64,000 bases of DNA from Tritonibacter scottomollicae (GTDB lineage: Bacteria; Pseudomonadota; Alphaproteobacteria; Rhodobacterales; Rhodobacteraceae). The translations under genes were made by a program, and so were the position numbers. Below the pieces are notes generated by a model that saw nothing but the letters and a program-made list of their open reading frames with translations, was not told the DNA's origin and ran no database searches. This document shows, in pieces, positions 60,348 through 64,000 of the stretch (positions are counted from its first letter, which is position 1; the number at the start of each line of letters is the position of its first letter). The stretch is from assembly GCF_003003215.1 (NCBI RefSeq), contig NZ_PVUF01000001.1:744001-808000 (forward strand), given 5' to 3'.

Positions 60348-62225
60348 TCATCGTGACCGTTCGACGTGTTCCTCCGCGAGGGACAGGAGCGCGGTTTCCA
60401 GATCTTTCTCCAGTTCCTTTGCGCGCTTGATGTAGGCGGGGTTTTCGCTGGCAGGGGTGCCTGGGATCCAGTGCCCCGCCAGCTCCCGGACAGTGTGCCG
60501 GTCATGTGCGTAGAAGGTCTGCTCTGCCTGTGCGGCCTCGTACTCGCTGAGGCCGATGTTCTCCAGAACATAGCGACCTGCGCGCAGCGAACTATCGAAC
60601 ATCTCGCGCACGATATCGTTGGCGCCCGCCTTGTAGAGTTCAAACACGTGGTTGCGATCATAGGCGCGGGCCACGATGTGAATATGCGGGTAGTTGCGCC
60701 GGGTATCGGCGACAAGCTTGGTGGCATTGTCCTGATCGTCCAGGGCAACCACCAGAACCTTTGCCTTGGCAATCCCGGCGGCCTTCAGCAGTTCCGGGCG
60801 GGTGGGGTCGCCAAGGAAACTCTTGACCCCGAAGCGGCGCATCAGCTGCACGGCCTGCATGTCACTGTCCAGAAGAACAGTCTTGAAGCCGCTGGCATTC
60901 ACCAGGCGGTGCACAATCTGGCCGAAGCGACCAATCCCGGCGATGATGACGGTGCCTTCCTCGTCGATCTCGTCAGGCGTGTGTTCCACATGCGCTTCCT
61001 TCATCCGGTTGGAGAGGATCTCGTAGAGGATGAACAGAAGCGGCGTGATCAGCATCGACAGCGCGATCACCAGCAACAATTTCTCGGACAGGTCCGGCGT
61101 CACCACGTTCAGTTGCAGTGAGAACGCCAGCAGGACAAAGCCGAATTCGCCTGCCTGTGCCAATCCGAGCGTGAAGAGCCAGTGATTGCGCCCTTTCAGG
61201 CCAAACGCCTTGCCGACGAAGTACAGCACAGTGCCTTTGGTCAGGATCACCAGAAGCGCCAAGCCGATCACGTCACCCGGTTCGGCCAGAAACAGGCGGT
61301 AGTTGATGCCCGCGCCGACGGTGATGAAGAATAACCCCAACAGCAGGCCCTTGAACGGCTCAAGGTCACTTTCCAGTTCATGTCGAAATTCGCTGTTGGC
61401 CAGAACCACACCGGCGAGAAACGCACCAAGCGCCGGGGAGAGGCCGACCAGTGTCATCAAGAATGAAATCCCGACAACGATCAGCAGCGCCAGCGCCGTG
61501 TACATCTCGCGCAGGTTGGAGGCATGGATGAAGCGAAACACCGGCCGGGTCAGATAGACGCCTGCGAGGATGACAAAGGCCACCGCCCCGATCGTCATCA
61601 GGGTCACCGCCCAGCCTGGCATGCCCTCGACCAGTGACAGGGAGTGATGTGCCGCATCTGCCGCACCATCGCCGCGTTGGATCGAGCCATCATGCGACAG
61701 AGATGTCAGTGGTGCTGTGGCGAGCAAAGGCAGGAGTGCGAGAATCGGGATCACCGCGATGTCCTGTGTCAGCAGAACGGAGAATGTCGCCCGACCGCCG
61801 CCGGTTCTGGTCAAACCTTTCTCGGACAGGGTTTGCAGCACGATCGCGGTGGAGGACAGCGACAGCGCGAGGCCTACGGCAAGTCCGACCTGCCAAGTGT
61901 GACCAAATGCGATGGCCGCCCCGGCCAGCAGACCCGTCGAGGCAAAAATCTGGAGACCTCCAAGCCCGATCAGATGGTGTCGCATCGCCCAGAGCGCGCG
62001 CGGCTCAAGCTCCAGACCGATCAGGAACAGCATCATCACAACGCCGAATTCGGCAAAGTGCTGCAAGTCCTCCGCTTCGGATCCAACAAGTCCGAGGATG
62101 GGGCCAATGATGATGCCGGCTGCGAGATAACCGAGAACCGATCCTAGGCCGAGGCGCGCGGCGATCGGTACGGCAATCACGGCGGCGGCGAGATAAATTG
62201 ACGCTTGAGAGAGAAAACTGTCCAT
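60348..62225 (-). CDS. KefB/KefC-type cation:proton antiporter with NAD-binding domain
   Basis: A 625-residue CPA2 antiporter. Residues ~1-395 form about twelve membrane helices, with LGYLAAGIIIGP near the start, ALSLSSTAIVLQTLSEKG, LSPALGAFLAGVVLANSEFRHELE and LAQAGEFGFVLLAF. A TrkA-N/KTN domain starts at ~425 with VIIAGIGRFGQIVHRLV (GxGxxG) and a following acidic end of strand. KefB/C proteins are glutathione-gated K+ efflux systems that acidify the cell under electrophile stress; whether this one is glutathione-gated is not known. ATG 62225 is preferred; the open frame continues upstream without good coding pattern. Confidence 0.9.
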   Translation of the reverse strand: MDSFLSQASIYLAAAVIAVPIAARLGLGSVLGYLAAGIIIGPILGLVGSEAEDLQHFAEFGVVMMLFLIGLELEPRALWAMRHHLIGLGGLQIFASTGLLAGAAIAFGHTWQVGLAVGLALSLSSTAIVLQTLSEKGLTRTGGGRATFSVLLTQDIAVIPILALLPLLATAPLTSLSHDGSIQRGDGAADAAHHSLSLVEGMPGWAVTLMTIGAVAFVILAGVYLTRPVFRFIHASNLREMYTALALLIVVGISFLMTLVGLSPALGAFLAGVVLANSEFRHELESDLEPFKGLLLGLFFITVGAGINYRLFLAEPGDVIGLALLVILTKGTVLYFVGKAFGLKGRNHWLFTLGLAQAGEFGFVLLAFSLQLNVVTPDLSEKLLLVIALSMLITPLLFILYEILSNRMKEAHVEHTPDEIDEEGTVIIAGIGRFGQIVHRLVNASGFKTVLLDSDMQAVQLMRRFGVKSFLGDPTRPELLKAAGIAKAKVLVVALDDQDNATKLVADTRRNYPHIHIVARAYDRNHVFELYKAGANDIVREMFDSSLRAGRYVLENIGLSEYEAAQAEQTFYAHDRHTVRELAGHWIPGTPASENPAYIKRAKELEKDLETALLSLAEEHVERSR

Positions 62226-62428
62226 AAGATAATATTGCCAGATTTTGGAGACTTGGCATAGAGATAGGCGCGTTTCGTCGGTTCTTATCTCCCCGTGCGA
62301 CAAAAAGAAATCAGCGTGGCTGATGTGCAGCATGTTGCAGGGCTGGATGAGGCGCCCGCGCGTCAATGCAATCTGCCCCCGAAGCGGCAGGCTCCGAGGG
62401 CAGATGTGTCAACCTAAGTCAGCGGAGG

Positions 62429-63652
62429 TTATTGCGCTTCGATCGAGCGGATTTCCTCGCCAAGCTTGGCGATATGTTCCAGCCGCTCCGAGATGCGTTC
62501 CTGAAAGGCCCCCAACTGGTCGATGATATCCGAGAGTGTTTCGCCGGAGGAGGGAAGGCGAGCGCTCTCGATCTTGCACAGCACACGGGTCGAGCTGAGG
62601 CCGAGGAAATGACGGTGCATGACCTGACAGGCGTTGATGATACGGTCTGCCTCGATATCCACCTCGGCCATACCCGACTGGGCAAAACTCGATTGCTGCT
62701 CTGCAAGGTCGGTGAGCAACCGGCGCTCAGTGTCCATTTCGGTGTCGCCGAGGTTGCGCCGCTCGATTTTCAACTGGGCGTCGCATTCCGTCAGTATGCG
62801 CGTCAAACCAGCGATGAAGAGGCTGGAGTTCACGGAGTGTTTGACGGTGGCGAAGTTGGTGTTCTCGCCCATCACGTTGCGCTCGAACCAGTCTGACATT
62901 TCCCGCGACATTGCACCGTAGTTCTGGGAGAGAACGGTCACCGGCCCGCCCGACGGTTCGATGCGCGAGGCAATGACGCGCAGGTTATGCGGGATCGTGT
63001 GCATCGCCTCGAAGTCTTTTACGAGGCCGTGTGTCTCATCCAGCAGCTTCTCTGCATTGCGCAGCATATCGCGCAGATCGGAAATCTGCTGGTCAGGTTT
63101 GCGGCCCAGCCCCTCGTCACGGGCGATGAGTTCTTCGGCCAGCGCGTGGGATGCAAAGTGCTGATAGTCGTCAAACCCCCTCGAATGGACCCAGTCGAGC
63201 ATGATTTGCATGCTTTCGGTAGGGGACAGTCCGCCTTCGGTCTCAGCTTTGGACATCTTGGCGTAGAGTGCCTGAATATCGCTGAACAATTGGCTGGAGG
63301 GTTTGATCCGAGCAGAGAGATAGCCACCTTCACAGGGAACAACAGCCGCAAACACCCAATAATGCAGGCCGTCCTTCGCCTTGTTCTTTACATATGCACC
63401 GATGGTATTACCGGATTTCAGCGTGTCCCAGAAGATCTGAAACAGGCCTTTTGGCGTGTCTGGGTGGCGCACCAGCTTGTGCGGGGCACCCAGAACCTCG
63501 TCCCATTCGTAGTGAGATACGCGCTGAAACACGTAGTTGCAGGCTTGGATAACACCACGCTCATCGGTCCTGGAGAAGAACACTTCGTCCAACTCGAAGG
63601 GAGCTGCTCCGCTTTTTGGGCGGGTTTCAATGCGACGGTCGACAAAAGACAC
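62429..63652 (-). CDS. PAS-domain protein, aerotaxis-receptor-like without signalling hairpin
   Basis: A 407-residue soluble protein. Residues ~20-120 are an Aer-type PAS domain (TDERGVIQACNYVFQRVSHYEWDEVLG, HPDTPKGLFQIFWDTLKSG, YVKNKAKDGLHYWVFA), which in Aer binds FAD and senses redox state. The rest is helical with coiled-coil stretches (ISDLRDMLRNAEKLLDETHGLVKDFE; LGAFQERISERLEHIAKLGEEIRSIE). The methyl-accepting signalling tip of chemoreceptors is not present, nor are HAMP, kinase or GGDEF domains. The start is a GTG at 63652 with a weak ribosome binding site. It may pass a redox signal by protein contact. Confidence 0.78.
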   Translation of the reverse strand: MSFVDRRIETRPKSGAAPFELDEVFFSRTDERGVIQACNYVFQRVSHYEWDEVLGAPHKLVRHPDTPKGLFQIFWDTLKSGNTIGAYVKNKAKDGLHYWVFAAVVPCEGGYLSARIKPSSQLFSDIQALYAKMSKAETEGGLSPTESMQIMLDWVHSRGFDDYQHFASHALAEELIARDEGLGRKPDQQISDLRDMLRNAEKLLDETHGLVKDFEAMHTIPHNLRVIASRIEPSGGPVTVLSQNYGAMSREMSDWFERNVMGENTNFATVKHSVNSSLFIAGLTRILTECDAQLKIERRNLGDTEMDTERRLLTDLAEQQSSFAQSGMAEVDIEADRIINACQVMHRHFLGLSSTRVLCKIESARLPSSGETLSDIIDQLGAFQERISERLEHIAKLGEEIRSIEAQ

Positions 63653-63715
63653 GAGGGCGATTCCATCTAATGATCAATTTGGACCCACCATAGCCCGCCA
63701 GAAGTTCACGTATTC

Positions 63716-64000
63716 TTAAACTGGTAGCGGGCTGTCTCCCTTTAACTGTGCCATTACGATTTGGCTGTGCACGCGTCCGACGGCGGGATGTGGCAAAACA
63801 ACCTCGTGCAGCAAGGTGTTGAGCTCCTGCAGATCGTGACAATAGACGCGCAGGAGGTAATCCGCCTCGCCGGTCATGGTCCAGGCTGAGGTGATCTCGG
63901 GGCGACCGGCCACCAAGCGGGCAAAGCTGGCGGCATTGTCCGGCCCATGGCTGTGCAGGTGAACCTGCACGAAACACTGCACCGCAAGACCGAGCTTTCC
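63716..64000 (-). CDS. Lrp/AsnC family regulator (partial, 5' end outside window)
   Basis: The C-terminal 94 residues of an Lrp/AsnC protein; the frame is open to the right edge, so the DNA-binding half is missing. What remains is the RAM ligand-binding domain: GLAVQCFVQVHLHSHG, then ITSAWTMTGEADYLLRVYCHDLQELNTLLHEVVLPHPAVGRVHSQIVM, with the Gly-Glu-x-Asp-Tyr effector loop. It probably responds to an amino acid. Its target cannot be seen. Confidence 0.9.
   Translation of the reverse strand, partial: GKLGLAVQCFVQVHLHSHGPDNAASFARLVAGRPEITSAWTMTGEADYLLRVYCHDLQELNTLLHEVVLPHPAVGRVHSQIVMAQLKGDSPLPV

Overview
The window is GC-rich, densely coded DNA from an alphaproteobacterium, most likely a marine Rhodobacteraceae (Roseobacter-group) member. 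This rests on gene content and order: nrdR-ribD-ribE-ribB-ribH-nusB, four-subunit sarcosine oxidase soxBDAG, a CarD-like regulator next to a seven-iron ferredoxin, an SOS-controlled mmcB, paired kpsC/kpsS capsule genes and several small lineage-specific proteins. It also rests on a tRNA-His with no encoded G-1 and on an alphaproteobacterial LexA box (GTTC-N7-GTTC). No plasmid, phage, insertion-sequence or CRISPR signature was seen; this looks like ordinary chromosome. The species cannot be fixed from the sequence alone.

Layout. 1-5.7 kb: a D-amino-acid dehydrogenase cut by the window edge with a divergent XRE-cupin regulator, two membrane proteins of unknown role, a MATE exporter and a glyoxalase-like protein. 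5.7-8.6 kb: a leftward Tad-pilus minor-protein operon (two TadE-like proteins and a von Willebrand TadG). 8.9-11.5 kb: an amino-acid dehydrogenase, then a divergent HxlR-type regulator/VOC pair. 11.8-16.9 kb: sarcosine oxidase soxBDAG. 16.9-21.5 kb: a small periplasmic protein, then dnaG-rpoD. 21.7-33.7 kb: small proteins, nrdR and the riboflavin genes, split by a leftward capsule block (kpsS, wza-like exporter, kpsC). 34-38 kb: UspA plus BCCT transporter, and a haem-binding-sensor adenylate cyclase. 38.4-42.8 kb: a candidate structured RNA, SOS-regulated mmcB, small proteins, tRNA-His and an RluA pseudouridine synthase. 43-49.6 kb: NTF2-like/LysR pair, rpoH, M19 dipeptidase, oxidoreductase, DksA-type zinc finger, GNAT. 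49.7-58.4 kb: PepF, hydrolase, SCP2 protein, TPR protein, SUV3-like helicase, S4 protein, ferredoxin, CarD. 58.4-64 kb: divergent cobS/cobT, a KefB-type antiporter, a PAS protein and an Lrp/AsnC regulator cut by the right edge.

How the genes fit together. Several sections concern amino-acid and methylamine nitrogen (DadA, glutamate-family dehydrogenase, sarcosine oxidase, BCCT uptake, M19 dipeptidase). If the BCCT protein imports glycine betaine, sarcosine oxidase would be the last demethylation step of its breakdown, yielding glycine and 5,10-methylene-tetrahydrofolate. The rib genes supply flavin, which DadA and SoxAB need. DnaG, RpoD, RpoH, NusB, CarD and NrdR are core replication and transcription functions.

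The most interesting non-gene signals are: a two-hairpin repeat present twice with compensatory base changes in both stems; a probable ~180-nt minus-strand RNA of 6S-like size and shape beside mmcB; a perfect LexA box at mmcB; and a RibB whose C-terminal GTP cyclohydrolase II-like domain has lost its zinc cysteines. No wholly new multi-gene system was identified.
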